Assembly (NCBI GenBank): GCA_036502025.1
Contig: DASXZJ010000029.1
Span: forward strand, 1-64,000
From: Bog-473 sp036502025
GTDB lineage: Bacteria > Actinomycetota > Acidimicrobiia > Acidimicrobiales > RAAP-2
Direction of reading: 5' to 3'
Length of the DNA: 64,000 nt
Shown: piece after piece, positions 50,779-59,686 of the stretch
How the letters are laid out: each line of letters opens with the position of its first letter
Numbering within the stretch: position 1 is the first letter of the stretch
The notes under the pieces: model-generated
Told to the model about the DNA's origin: nothing
The model's input: only the letters and a program-made list of their open reading frames with translations
The model's database searches: none
Position numbers and translations under genes: made by a program

Positions 50779-51629
50779 TCGGTCAGGCTGGCCAGGATCG
50801 GCTGGGCGTGGTGCAGCAGCAGTGAGAGGTGACCCTCCCCGGGAATGACGGTGAGGTCGGCGACGGGGAGGTGCGCCAGCAGGAACTCGCGGTACTCCGG
50901 CGGGCCCGTGTGGTCCTCGGAGCCTTCCCACAGGTGCACCGGCGCGGTGACCTCCTCGAGGTCGAAGCCCCAGGGACCGCCAAAGATGCGGTAGTCCTGC
51001 AGCACGCCCCGCGTGCCCTGGCGCATGGACTCCTTGATGAACGCCACCGCGGCATCGGGTGAACCGAGTTCATCCAGCGCGGCGCGGTCGACCGCCGGCA
51101 GGCTCCGGTGGGCCTCCTGGTAGAGGCGGGTGTCGGAGGCATCGGCAATGGCGGCGCGCATGAGGGCCGCGGCCACGCGGGGAGCCCAGCGGACGAGGAA
51201 GAGCAGGATGCGGTCGTCGCCGCTCAGGCCGCGAGTCGTCCCGAAGAGATCGAGCGGGACGGCGCTCGACAGCAGCCCGACCGTGGTCACCCGCGCCCCC
51301 AAGCGCGCCGCGCAGGCAGCGGCGTAGGGACCCCCGCTCGACCACCCCATGATGGCGAACCGATCGATACCCAGCGCGTCGGTGAGTGCCGCCACGTCGC
51401 CGGGCCAGTCCAGCAGAGAGCGGCCCGGCTGGAAGGTGGACCGACCCATCCCCGGCCGGTCCGGCGAGATGAGGCGTATTCCCAGCGCCACGGCGGCGTC
51501 GTGGGCGGGCGCGGCGTCGAGGCGCGAGCTCAGCCCTCCGTGGCAGCTCAGGAGAGGGGTGCCGTCGGGATCGCCGTACTCCTCGTAGGCCAGGTCGCGG
51601 CCGTCGGGCAGGGCGACGAGAGAGGTCAT
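50733..51629 (-). CDS. Alpha/beta hydrolase
   Basis: 298 aa. Nucleophile Ser in IMGWSSGGPYAAACA, Asp in LWEGSEDHTGPP and His in VIPGEGHLSLL; oxyanion loop LLSCHGGLSSR. Overlaps the end of the convergent reductase gene by 46 nt. The lid (about 130-190) resembles epoxide hydrolase/lipase-type enzymes. Substrate unknown. Confidence 0.85.
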   Translation of the reverse strand: MTSLVALPDGRDLAYEEYGDPDGTPLLSCHGGLSSRLDAAPAHDAAVALGIRLISPDRPGMGRSTFQPGRSLLDWPGDVAALTDALGIDRFAIMGWSSGGPYAAACAARLGARVTTVGLLSSAVPLDLFGTTRGLSGDDRILLFLVRWAPRVAAALMRAAIADASDTRLYQEAHRSLPAVDRAALDELGSPDAAVAFIKESMRQGTRGVLQDYRIFGGPWGFDLEEVTAPVHLWEGSEDHTGPPEYREFLLAHLPVADLTVIPGEGHLSLLLHHAQPILASLTDHDHSAESMARWKVG

Positions 51630-51715
51630 GCCTGTCGGCGGGGGAGACCACGAACGGCGGGTGGGAGCATCCCAGGAACAAGTAGCCGCACGCAGGCACG
51701 CTATAGGGTTCGGGG

Positions 51716-52906
51716 ATGAGCGCGAACGTCGATGAACTGGTTGACCAGCTGCTGGCGAAGCATCCGCCGGCCGAGACGCCGGCCAAGGAATTCCTGGGAG
51801 CGCAGTTCGATCAGGGGCTGGCTTGGCTCCACTTTCCGCCGGAGTGCGGCGGACTGGGGCTCACACCCAAGGATCAGCAGCACGCGCAGTCCCGCCTCAA
51901 CCATGGCGGTGCGCCGATCGCCGGCATGCGGAACCCCATCGGCTACGGCATGTGCGCACCGACCATCGTGGCCCACGGTACGGACGAGCAGAAGGAGCGC
52001 TACCTGCGCCCCCTGTTCACTTCCGAGGAGATCTGGTGCCAGCTCTTCAGCGAGCCGGGGGCGGGATCCGATGTGGCCGGTCTCAGCACCAAGGCGGAGC
52101 GCGACGGGGAGGAGTGGATCCTCAACGGCCAGAAGGTGTGGACGACGCTGGCCCACATCTCGTCGTTCGGGCTCCTGGTGGCCCGCACCAACCCCGACGT
52201 GCCCAAGCACCGGGGCATGACGGCCTTCCTGGTCGACATGAAGGCCCCGGGGGTCGAGGTGCGACCGCTCTACCAGATCACGGGCGAGGCGGAGTTCAAT
52301 GAGGTTTTCTTTACCGATGCCCGGATGCCCGACGCGGCGAGATTGGGCGCCGAGGGCGACGGCTGGCGGGTGGCCGTCACCACACTGATGAACGAGCGGG
52401 TCTCCATCGGCGGCGCGGTGGTGCGTCGGGGCAGCGGCCCCATCGCCGAGGCCTTGAAGATCTGGGCCGAGCGGTGGAACGGTGACACCAGCTCGCACGC
52501 GCTGGCCCTACGTGATCGTCTCATCTCGAGCTGGATCCGTTGCGAGGTGTTCAGCATGACCAACCAGCGGGCCTCCCAGGTGCGCCGGTCGGGGACGCCC
52601 GGACCCGAGGGCTCGGTGGGCAAGCTGGCCTACGCCGAGGAGAACCAGCGTGTCTACGACCTCTGCGTCGACCTGTTGGGGGCCGACGGCATGCTGTTCC
52701 CGTCGGGGTACCCCATGATCCGCCCCGACCTGGTCGGGATGAACAATCCCGATGCCCGCAAGATGTTCTTGCGGGTGCGGGCCAACTCCATCGAGGGGGG
52801 CACCTCGGAGGTGATGCGCAACATCTTGAGCGAGCGGGTGCTCGGCCTACCCGGTGACGTGCGTAACGACAAGGGACTCGCGTGGAAGGACGTGCCGCGC
52901 AGCTAG
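51716..52906 (+). CDS. Acyl-CoA dehydrogenase
   Basis: 396 aa. FAD/CoA motifs: CQLFSEPGAGSDVAGLSTKA, HRGMTAFLVDMKAPGVEV, EIxxTDARMPDAARLG, VxxxLMNERVSIGG. C-terminal NSIEGGTSEVMRNILSERVL contains the catalytic-base context for this subfamily. Oxidises acyl-CoA at C2-C3, here probably of a branched or steroid-related chain, as in mycobacterial FadE types; inference. Short N-terminal domain. Followed by rpiA 17 nt later. Confidence 0.88.
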   Translation: MSANVDELVDQLLAKHPPAETPAKEFLGAQFDQGLAWLHFPPECGGLGLTPKDQQHAQSRLNHGGAPIAGMRNPIGYGMCAPTIVAHGTDEQKERYLRPLFTSEEIWCQLFSEPGAGSDVAGLSTKAERDGEEWILNGQKVWTTLAHISSFGLLVARTNPDVPKHRGMTAFLVDMKAPGVEVRPLYQITGEAEFNEVFFTDARMPDAARLGAEGDGWRVAVTTLMNERVSIGGAVVRRGSGPIAEALKIWAERWNGDTSSHALALRDRLISSWIRCEVFSMTNQRASQVRRSGTPGPEGSVGKLAYAEENQRVYDLCVDLLGADGMLFPSGYPMIRPDLVGMNNPDARKMFLRVRANSIEGGTSEVMRNILSERVLGLPGDVRNDKGLAWKDVPRS

Positions 52907-52923
52907 GTCGGCGCGCGTCGGGC

Positions 52924-53577
52924 ATGGAGGGAGACGTCGACCGGGAGAAGGAGCTGGCTGCGTCGGCGTCCGCCGAGTTGGTGGAGAGCGGGATGGTGGT
53001 CGGGCTGGGCACCGGCACGACGGTCGCCTATCTCGTTCCAGCCCTCGGTCGACGCCGGCTCGACATCACCTGCGTGGCCACCTCGCCGGCCACCGAGGAA
53101 CTGGCTCGCCGGGTCGGGCTGCGCGTCGTGCCGTTCGTCGGCCTCGATCGGTTGGATCTGGCCATCGACGGCGCCGATCAGGTCGACCCTGACTGCTGGC
53201 TGGTCAAGGGGGGTGGTGGCGCACAGACGAGAGAGAAGATCGTGGCCGCGGCGGCGGACCGGTTCGTGGTCATCGTGTCGTCGAACAAACTGGTCGGACG
53301 ATTGCGTCCCCCGGTCCCGCTCGAGCTGATGTCGTTCGGCCTCGATGTCGTGCGCCGGGAGTTTCCGGTTCTGACCCTGCGAGATGCACCACCGACCCCG
53401 GACGGGGGCGTGCTGGCTGACTACTGGGGGGACATCGATGATCCGCCGGGGCTGGCGGCCCGTTTCGAGGCCTCCCCGGGCATCGTGTCGCACGGCCTGT
53501 TCCGCCCCGGCCTGGTGTCGGTGGTCCTGGTCGGTCGCGGCAGCCAGGTGGAGTCGGTTCAGCCCAGCGCGGCCTGA
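52924..53577 (+). CDS. rpiA: Ribose-5-phosphate isomerase A
   Basis: 217 aa from MEGDVDREKELAASASAELV. Active-site loops: GLGTGTTVAYLV, DLAIDGADQVDPD, KGGGGAQTREKIVAAAADRF. Catalyses ribulose-5-P to ribose-5-P. Its C-terminal overlap with the convergent DUF1794 gene is 19 nt. RpiA is less frequent than RpiB in Actinobacteria, so it may be a second isomerase. Confidence 0.9.
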   Translation: MEGDVDREKELAASASAELVESGMVVGLGTGTTVAYLVPALGRRRLDITCVATSPATEELARRVGLRVVPFVGLDRLDLAIDGADQVDPDCWLVKGGGGAQTREKIVAAAADRFVVIVSSNKLVGRLRPPVPLELMSFGLDVVRREFPVLTLRDAPPTPDGGVLADYWGDIDDPPGLAARFEASPGIVSHGLFRPGLVSVVLVGRGSQVESVQPSAA

Positions 53578-54197
53578 GCCATCGGGTTCGGGACAGGCTC
53601 GGCCACCTTGGTCAGCCGGTGCCGGTCGATGTGATGGAACGGTTCTTGAGTGCCGAGGACCTCGAGCAGGGTGTCCTGCTCGTAGGACCACGTGCCGTCC
53701 GCTTCGATGGTCACTTCCATGTGGAAGCTGAGGGTGCGGTAGGCGTGTTCGAGGAACGGGTTCGAGGCGATCCCGAAGGCCGTGTCGCCGCGGCTGGCCC
53801 GCACGCTGAACCGCGTCGCGTCGGCTGACGCCGAGCCGCCGGCCAGCGCTACCTGGGCCCGGGGAATGCCGAGGGTGAGGATGACGGCGCCGGTGGCCGG
53901 TTCCCACAGCCAGTACCCGACTTGGTCGTGAAACGCCTCCACCTCGCCGGGCTTGACGATGTGCGTGTGGTAGCGCAGACCGTAGAACAGTTGCGGACCG
54001 TTGGTCTGCGCGTCGATCGGTTGCAGGTCGTAGTGCTCGACATAGACGTTCTGCTCGGTGCCCTCGACCACGGGGTGCTGGTCGAACCCTGTGGTGCCGG
54101 TCCAGGTCCCCGCCATCGGTCGTAGGGGTCCCAGGTTGGCCAGCGTGTCGGGATCGGGCTCGGGTTCGGTGAAGATGTCCTCCGGGAAGCCGGGCAT
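53559..54197 (-). CDS. FABP/nitrobindin-like (DUF1794) heme-binding beta-barrel protein
   Basis: 212 aa. The start PEDIFTEPEPDPDTLANLGP and LRPMAGTWTGTTGFDQHPV are family landmarks, as are GLRYHTHIVKPGE and VGYWLWEPATGAVILTLGIP. The barrel could bind heme or a lipid. No membrane signal. It shares a strand with P450 but is 14 nt downstream of it, so it may be coexpressed. Confidence 0.78.
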   Translation of the reverse strand: MPGFPEDIFTEPEPDPDTLANLGPLRPMAGTWTGTTGFDQHPVVEGTEQNVYVEHYDLQPIDAQTNGPQLFYGLRYHTHIVKPGEVEAFHDQVGYWLWEPATGAVILTLGIPRAQVALAGGSASADATRFSVRASRGDTAFGIASNPFLEHAYRTLSFHMEVTIEADGTWSYEQDTLLEVLGTQEPFHHIDRHRLTKVAEPVPNPMAQAALG

Positions 54198-54210
54198 CGT
54201 TCGTTGCCGC

Positions 54211-55440
54211 TCAGACGCCAGGAGTGAACGTGACGGGCAGAGAGGTCGGCGAGCGGAACACCTGGCCGCATATGTGGGGGTCGCTGTCCCCGGGATTGAG
54301 CGCCAGGTTCGGCAGTCGGTCGAGCACCCGGTTGATTAGGGCGCGCGTCTCCAGTCGGGCCAGGTGCATGCCCAGACACATGTGGGGCCCGTGGGCGAAG
54401 GCGATGTGCGGGATGGCCGGGCGGAAAATGTCGAAGACATCGGGATTCTCCCAACGCGTCTCGTCGTGGTTGGCCGATCCGATGTTGGGCGTGATGCTCT
54501 CGCCGGCGGCGAGCGTGACGCCGCCAATCTCCACCTCGCAGGTGGTGGTCCGGTTGATGGTCAACAACGGGGGCTCCAGCCGCAGGGCCTCCTCGATGGC
54601 CTGGGGGAGCAGGGAGCGGTCGCGGCGCACGGCCTCCAGCTGATCGGTGTGCGTCAGCAACAGGTAGAGCAGGTTCCCCGACGATCGGTAGGTGGTCTCC
54701 GCCCCGGCCGGGAGGAGGAGGCGGAGGAAGGAGTAGATGGCCTCGTCGGTCAGGCGCTCGCCGTCCACCTCGGCGGTGACCAGGTCGCTGATCACGTCCT
54801 CCTTCGGCGCGGCGCGGCGTTCGGCCACCACGTCGGCGAAGTAGTCCCGCAACGCCTCGGAGGCGGCCAGGCCACGGTCGATGTCGGCTACCAGCCCGAT
54901 GAGCTCGACCGACCACCGTTGGAACTGGACGAAGTCCTCTTCGGACAGGCCGAGCAGGCGGGCGATGACCCGGACCGGGAATTCGAAGGTGAGCTGGCGC
55001 ACCAGGTCGGCCTTACCATCGCCGATGAACCGGTCGATCAGCTCGTCGATGATAGGACCGATGAACTCCGGCTCCCAGCGGGCCAATGACTTCTCGCGGA
55101 AGGCGTGGGCCACCAGGTTGCGGTGCCCTTTGTGCTCGGGGTCGTCCATCCCCAGGATCATGTGACCCATCACCATCCCGATGGTGGCGTCGTAGCCCGT
55201 TGAGGTGAACGTCTTGGCGTCGCGCAAGATGCGGGAGCAGTCGTCGTAGCGGAAGGCGATCCATCCGGGGGCCACCTCTATGCCTTCGGGGAGGAAGTCC
55301 ATCGGCATGAGATTGCCCTTCCAGACCGGTGTGTCCCGGCGCTTGGCGATGAAGTCGGGATACGGGTCGCGCGTGTCGCCCGCCACCACGTCGGAGAAGG
55401 CGGCGAAGGGGTCGTACTCCTGTTCGTCAGTCGCACTCAT
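54211..55440 (-). CDS. Cytochrome P450
   Basis: 409 aa. I-helix oxygen-binding AGAETTYRS, ExxR in EEALR, heme-Cys in FAHGPHMCLGMHLAR near residue 354. The MILGMDDPEHKGHRNLVAHA stretch is typical of CYP107/CYP125-like actinobacterial P450s. A monooxygenase of unknown substrate, without an adjacent ferredoxin gene. Divergent from a hydrolase gene with 52 bp between starts. Confidence 0.92.
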   Translation of the reverse strand: MSATDEQEYDPFAAFSDVVAGDTRDPYPDFIAKRRDTPVWKGNLMPMDFLPEGIEVAPGWIAFRYDDCSRILRDAKTFTSTGYDATIGMVMGHMILGMDDPEHKGHRNLVAHAFREKSLARWEPEFIGPIIDELIDRFIGDGKADLVRQLTFEFPVRVIARLLGLSEEDFVQFQRWSVELIGLVADIDRGLAASEALRDYFADVVAERRAAPKEDVISDLVTAEVDGERLTDEAIYSFLRLLLPAGAETTYRSSGNLLYLLLTHTDQLEAVRRDRSLLPQAIEEALRLEPPLLTINRTTTCEVEIGGVTLAAGESITPNIGSANHDETRWENPDVFDIFRPAIPHIAFAHGPHMCLGMHLARLETRALINRVLDRLPNLALNPGDSDPHICGQVFRSPTSLPVTFTPGV

Positions 55441-55492
55441 AGGTGATTCCTCCCCATTCACGTCCCGAGCTCTCTGGCCTAGGGTCCACGCT

Positions 55493-56269
55493 ATGAGTGT
55501 CGCAGAGCTAAACGGGCAGCGCATTTCCTACACCGATCACGGGGGGAGTGGGCCGGCCATCATCTTCAGCCACGGCTTCCTCATGGACGGTTCCATGTTC
55601 GACGCCCAGGTGGCCGGATTGCGCGATGAATTCCGCTGCATCACATGGGACGAGCGAGGGCACGGGGCGACACCCGTCACCGGGCCCTTCACATATTGGG
55701 ATTCGGCGCACGATGCCCTGGCCCTGCTCACCCTCCTCGGCCTCGAGCAGGCCGTCTTCGCCGGCATGTCACAGGGAGGGTTCATCTCCCTGCGGGCGGC
55801 TTTGGAGGCGCCCGAGCGGGTACGCGCGCTCGTCCTGATCGATACGCAGTCCGGCGTGGAGGACCCCGATGCCCTGCCCCTCTACACCGCCCTGCACGAC
55901 GAATGGGTGGCCAACGGGCCGGCCGCGGTCCAAGAGGTGGTCGCTTCCCTCATCTTCGGCGAGGGGATCGACATCGCACCCTGGTACGACAAGTGGGCCG
56001 CCCTGGACCGCAGCGCGTTCACCGAGCCCTTCAACACCCTGGTCGGTCGGGACGACATCACCGATCGCCTGGGCGAGATCACCCAACCGACCCTGATCGT
56101 CCACGGCTCGGCTGATGCCGCCATCCCGATGTGGAGGGCCGAGCAGTTGCGTGACGGGATCGCCGAGACGCGTGACCTCGTCGTCGCCGAGGGGGCGGGC
56201 CACGCGGCGAACATGAGCCATCCTGACCTGGTCAACCAGTCCATCGCCACCTTCCTCCATCAGCTCTAG
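55493..56269 (+). CDS. Alpha/beta hydrolase
   Basis: 258 aa. Oxyanion HGFLMDGSMFD, nucleophile Ser in FAGMSQGGFISLRA, Asp in VHGSADAAIPMW, His in EGAGHAANMSHP. Esterase, lactonase or haloperoxidase-type; context suggests hydrolysis of an ester or lactone made by the monooxygenase downstream (inference). A UUCG hairpin follows its stop. Confidence 0.87.
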   Translation: MSVAELNGQRISYTDHGGSGPAIIFSHGFLMDGSMFDAQVAGLRDEFRCITWDERGHGATPVTGPFTYWDSAHDALALLTLLGLEQAVFAGMSQGGFISLRAALEAPERVRALVLIDTQSGVEDPDALPLYTALHDEWVANGPAAVQEVVASLIFGEGIDIAPWYDKWAALDRSAFTEPFNTLVGRDDITDRLGEITQPTLIVHGSADAAIPMWRAEQLRDGIAETRDLVVAEGAGHAANMSHPDLVNQSIATFLHQL

Positions 56270-56273
56270 AAAG

Positions 56274-56289
56274 GGCGCCTTCGGGCGCC
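56274..56289 (+). terminator. GGCGCC-TTCG-GGCGCC hairpin
   Basis: A six-base stem with a UUCG tetraloop 5 nt after the hydrolase stop. No T-run follows, so termination would be weak, but it may stabilise mRNA 3' ends or tune read-through into the dehalogenase gene. Confidence 0.5.
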
Positions 56290-56310
56290 ACCACGTAGGA
56301 TCCCGGCTCA

Positions 56311-57216
56311 ATGAAGACACTGCGCACGCCTGACGAATGCTTCGCCGACCTCCCGGGCTTCAACTTCAGTCCGCACTATGCCGATGTGGCCGACGGCGAA
56401 GGAGGAACGCTGCGGGTCCACTACTTGCGCGAGGGTGACCCCTCCGCTCCCGTAGTACTGCTCATGCACGGTGAGCCTTCGTGGTCCTACCTCTATCGCA
56501 AGATGATCCCGGTCCTGACCGGCGCCGGCCTCGCGGTGGTTGCGCCCGACCTGGTGGGGTTCGGGCGATCGGACAAGCCGGCCGAGCGGACCGACTACAG
56601 CTTCGCCCGGCACCTCGAGTGGATGCGGGAGCTGCTCTTCGATCACCTCGAGCTCACCGACATCAACCTGGTCTGCCAGGACTGGGGTGGCCTGATCGGG
56701 CTGCGGCTGGTTGGCGAGCACCCGGACCGGTTCGCCCGGGTGGTGGCGGCCAACACCTTCCTACCCACCGGCGACGCCTCGCCCGGCGAAGCCTTCTTCG
56801 CCTGGCAGAAGTTCTCTCAGGAGGTCGAGGTCTTTCCCACTGGGTTCATCGTTAATTCGGGCTGCGTCACCGATCTGCCGGCCGACGTCCAGGCGGCCTA
56901 CGACGCGCCGTTCCCCGATGAGTCCTACAAGGCCGGCGCCCGGGCCTTTCCCCTCCTGGTGCCCTCCAGCCCGGACGACCCGGCCCACGACGCCATCGTC
57001 GCCGCCTGGGTCGGCCTGACCGCTTTCGACCGCCCGTTCCTGACCGCCTTCAGCGACGGCGACCCGATCACCAAGGGCTCGGACGCCGCGCTGGTCGAGC
57101 GCATCGCCGGAGCCAAGGGTCAGCCCCACACCACCATCGCCGGCGGTGGCCACTTCCTCCAGGAGGACAGGGGCGAGGAGCTCGCGCGGGTGGTGGTCGA
57201 CTTCATCGGGTCGTGA
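56311..57216 (+). CDS. Haloalkane dehalogenase (subfamily I, DhlA-like)
   Basis: 301 aa. Nucleophile Asp124 followed by Trp125 in VCQDWGGLIGLR (numbering matches DhlA), HGEPSWSYLYRKM (oxyanion), FFAWQKF carrying the second halide-binding Trp, Asp of FSDGDPI near 251, His in GGGHFLQED near 281. Converts haloalkanes to alcohols plus halide. Its stop overlaps the next gene's GTG (GTGA). Alternatively a related epoxide hydrolase-like enzyme, but D-W and both Trp residues favour dehalogenase. Confidence 0.88.
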   Translation: MKTLRTPDECFADLPGFNFSPHYADVADGEGGTLRVHYLREGDPSAPVVLLMHGEPSWSYLYRKMIPVLTGAGLAVVAPDLVGFGRSDKPAERTDYSFARHLEWMRELLFDHLELTDINLVCQDWGGLIGLRLVGEHPDRFARVVAANTFLPTGDASPGEAFFAWQKFSQEVEVFPTGFIVNSGCVTDLPADVQAAYDAPFPDESYKAGARAFPLLVPSSPDDPAHDAIVAAWVGLTAFDRPFLTAFSDGDPITKGSDAALVERIAGAKGQPHTTIAGGGHFLQEDRGEELARVVVDFIGS

Positions 57217-58673
57217 ACTACTCGGTCATCGTGGTGGGCGCCGGCTTCTCCGGCATCGGGATGGCCATCCGCCTCCGCGAGATGGGGATCGATGACTTCG
57301 TGGTGCTCGACCGGGGCAACGACCTGGGCGGGACCTGGCGTGACAACTCCTATCCCGGGGCGGCCTGTGACATTCCTTCGAACCTCTATTCCTTTTCCTT
57401 CGATCTCAACCCGCGCTGGTCCCGCTCCTTCCCCTCGCAGACCGAGATCTGGGACTACATGCGCGGGTGCGTCGACCGGCACGATGTGGCCGACCATCTC
57501 CGCTACCACCACGAAGTCGACGAGGCCCGGTGGGATGACGGCCGCCATGACTGGACGGTACGCGTCAAGAGTGGGCAGGAGTTCACCGCGCCGGTGCTGA
57601 TCTGGGCCACCGGCTCGCTCAGCGAGCCATCCATCCCGGCGTTCCCGGGGCTGGACTCGTTTCGGGGCAAGGTCTTCCATTCCGCCCGCTGGGAGCACGG
57701 CTTCGATCTGACGTCCAAGCGCGTGTGTGTGGTTGGGACGGGTGCCTCGGCGATCCAGTTCGTCCCGCAGATCCAGCCGATGGTGGAAAAGCTCTATCTG
57801 CACCAGCGCACGCCGCCCTGGATCTTCCCGCGCCGCGACCGACCCGTCTCCAGCGTCCGTCAGGCGCTCTACCGCTACTTGCCGGTGACTCAGCGCCTCG
57901 GGCGGTTGCGCATCTACCTGACCTTCGAATTCCTGCTGTCCGTCTTCATCGGGAAGGGGCAAGGGGCCAAACGCGCCGTCCGCAAGCGGGCCCGTGACCA
58001 TCTTCGCGAGCAGGTGGCCGACGAAGCGCTCCGCCAGAAGCTGACGCCCGACTATGAGCCCGGGTGCAAGCGGCTGCTGCTGTCGGACGACTACTACCCG
58101 GCGCTGGGCCAACCCAACGTGGAGGTCATCGACTCCCCGGTGGCCTCGTTCACCGCGCACGAGGTAGTAGGTCAGGACGGCATGGCGCGCCCGGTCGACG
58201 TGGTGATCATGGGCACCGGGTTCGAGGCCGCCGAGCCGCCCTATGCCGAGCACATCGTGGGCCGGGACGGCGTTCGACTCTCGGAGGTCTGGAAGGCCAA
58301 CGGGGTCGAGGCCTACGCCGGTTCCACCGTGTCGGGGTTCCCCAATCTCTTCATGATGATCGGGCCCAACGCCACCCTGGCCCACAATTCAATGATCTAC
58401 ATGATCGAATCGCACATCAATTACATCGCCAGTGCGGTGCGCTTCATGGCGCGACCCGGTGTCGGGGTGGTCGAAGTGAAGCCGGCCGTGCAGCGACGCT
58501 TCAACGACCGGCTGCAGGACCGCCTGGAGCACTCGGTGTGGGTCGAGGGTGGCTGCGGGAGCTGGTACCTCGACCACCGGGGCTGCAACACGACGCTGTG
58601 GCCGGAGCACACGTGGAAGTTCCGTCGCCTGACCCGGCGTTTTCACCCAGGGGAGTACACGGTCCTGGCGTAG
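57213..58673 (+). CDS. Flavin-dependent monooxygenase (Baeyer-Villiger type)
   Basis: 486 aa. FAD-binding GAGFSGIGMAIRL and GGTWRDNSYPGAACDIPS; type I BVMO fingerprint variant FRGKVFHSARWEH (FxGxxxHxxxW) at about 150-160; NADPH motif VVGTGASAIQFVPQI. Such enzymes insert oxygen next to a ketone or oxidise heteroatoms. The usual WP or WD ends as WE here. Coupled to the dehalogenase and followed by convergent ABC-2 genes (31-nt overlap). Confidence 0.88.
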   Translation: MNYSVIVVGAGFSGIGMAIRLREMGIDDFVVLDRGNDLGGTWRDNSYPGAACDIPSNLYSFSFDLNPRWSRSFPSQTEIWDYMRGCVDRHDVADHLRYHHEVDEARWDDGRHDWTVRVKSGQEFTAPVLIWATGSLSEPSIPAFPGLDSFRGKVFHSARWEHGFDLTSKRVCVVGTGASAIQFVPQIQPMVEKLYLHQRTPPWIFPRRDRPVSSVRQALYRYLPVTQRLGRLRIYLTFEFLLSVFIGKGQGAKRAVRKRARDHLREQVADEALRQKLTPDYEPGCKRLLLSDDYYPALGQPNVEVIDSPVASFTAHEVVGQDGMARPVDVVIMGTGFEAAEPPYAEHIVGRDGVRLSEVWKANGVEAYAGSTVSGFPNLFMMIGPNATLAHNSMIYMIESHINYIASAVRFMARPGVGVVEVKPAVQRRFNDRLQDRLEHSVWVEGGCGSWYLDHRGCNTTLWPEHTWKFRRLTRRFHPGEYTVLA

Positions 58674-59686
58674 AGCCGCAGGGCCAGCGCGCTCAGCAGC
58701 AGGGCGAAGACCGCCAGGGCACCGATCTCGGGGAGCACAGAGGTGAACCCGCCGTGGTGGTAGATCAGCTTGATGAAGCCGTCCATGGCCCAGGCCTGGG
58801 GTGTGAGGTGGCCGACCTCGCGCACGGTGCTCCCGACGACGTCGAGGGGGTAGAGGCTGCCGCCGAGCATGCCGCCGGCGATGCCGACGACCACGGCCAC
58901 GGCGATGGCCTGTTCCTGGGTGCGTGACCACACCCCGATCACCACCGACGCGCCCGCGAAGCTCAGGGCGAGCAGCACCAGGATGAGGCCGACGGCGATC
59001 GGGTCGCCCCAGTGGACCCCGAAGAGGACCCGGCCGACCAATAGCAGGCCGAGGGATTGCCCGACTGCTACCGCCAGCATGCCGGCCATCTCGGCGGCCA
59101 CGATGCTGCGCCGTCGGATTGGCGCGGCGGCCAACCGGCGGATGATCCCCAGACGTCTCGTCTGCACCAGGCCCGAGGAGAGCAGCAGCACGGTAATGCC
59201 CATGAAGAGCACCAGATCAGCCGGCGCCACGTAGGCGAACGGGCTGAGGGGCGCGGGCGTGTGCGCGTGGTCCAGCGTGGTGTCGGTCAGACGCACCCGG
59301 GGTCCTTCGGCCGCGATCAGGTCCAGGAGGGCGATCATGTCGGTGCGGGCCTGAACGGCGTCGGTCTGGGCCGACTCGGTCACGAGATCCGCCCTGACGG
59401 TGCCGGGGGACGAGGGGAGTCCGACCACCCCGGCCACGATGCGCCCCCGGAGGATGTCGTCGACCAGGTCGGCCCGGGTGCTCTCTACCCGCACCTTGAC
59501 GTCACCCGAACGCTCGGCCAGGTCGACCAGCCGAGCCGAGGGGTGCAGCAGGCCGATCGGCTCCTTGGCGCTCCCGGTCAGGAGCCCGGTGATGAGGATG
59601 AACATGACCGGGAACAAGGTGGCCACGACCAGCAGCCGCCAGTCCCCGACGGCGCGACGCATGTTGACGCGGATCAGGGGGATCAC
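58643..59686 (-). CDS. ABC-2 type transporter permease (second)
   Basis: 347 aa from a GTG at 59686 that overlaps the upstream permease stop (GTGA). N-terminal helix (RLLVVATLFPVMFILITGLL), long outer loop (about 40-170) and five helices at the C-terminus (FMGITVLLLSSGLV, LVLLALSFAGASVVIGVW, AVAVVVGIAGGMLGGSLYPL, GALAVFALLLSALALRLYA). Exports a drug, lipid or polymer with the ATPase 60807-61724. Confidence 0.88.
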   Translation of the reverse strand: MIPLIRVNMRRAVGDWRLLVVATLFPVMFILITGLLTGSAKEPIGLLHPSARLVDLAERSGDVKVRVESTRADLVDDILRGRIVAGVVGLPSSPGTVRADLVTESAQTDAVQARTDMIALLDLIAAEGPRVRLTDTTLDHAHTPAPLSPFAYVAPADLVLFMGITVLLLSSGLVQTRRLGIIRRLAAAPIRRRSIVAAEMAGMLAVAVGQSLGLLLVGRVLFGVHWGDPIAVGLILVLLALSFAGASVVIGVWSRTQEQAIAVAVVVGIAGGMLGGSLYPLDVVGSTVREVGHLTPQAWAMDGFIKLIYHHGGFTSVLPEIGALAVFALLLSALALRLYARTVYSPG

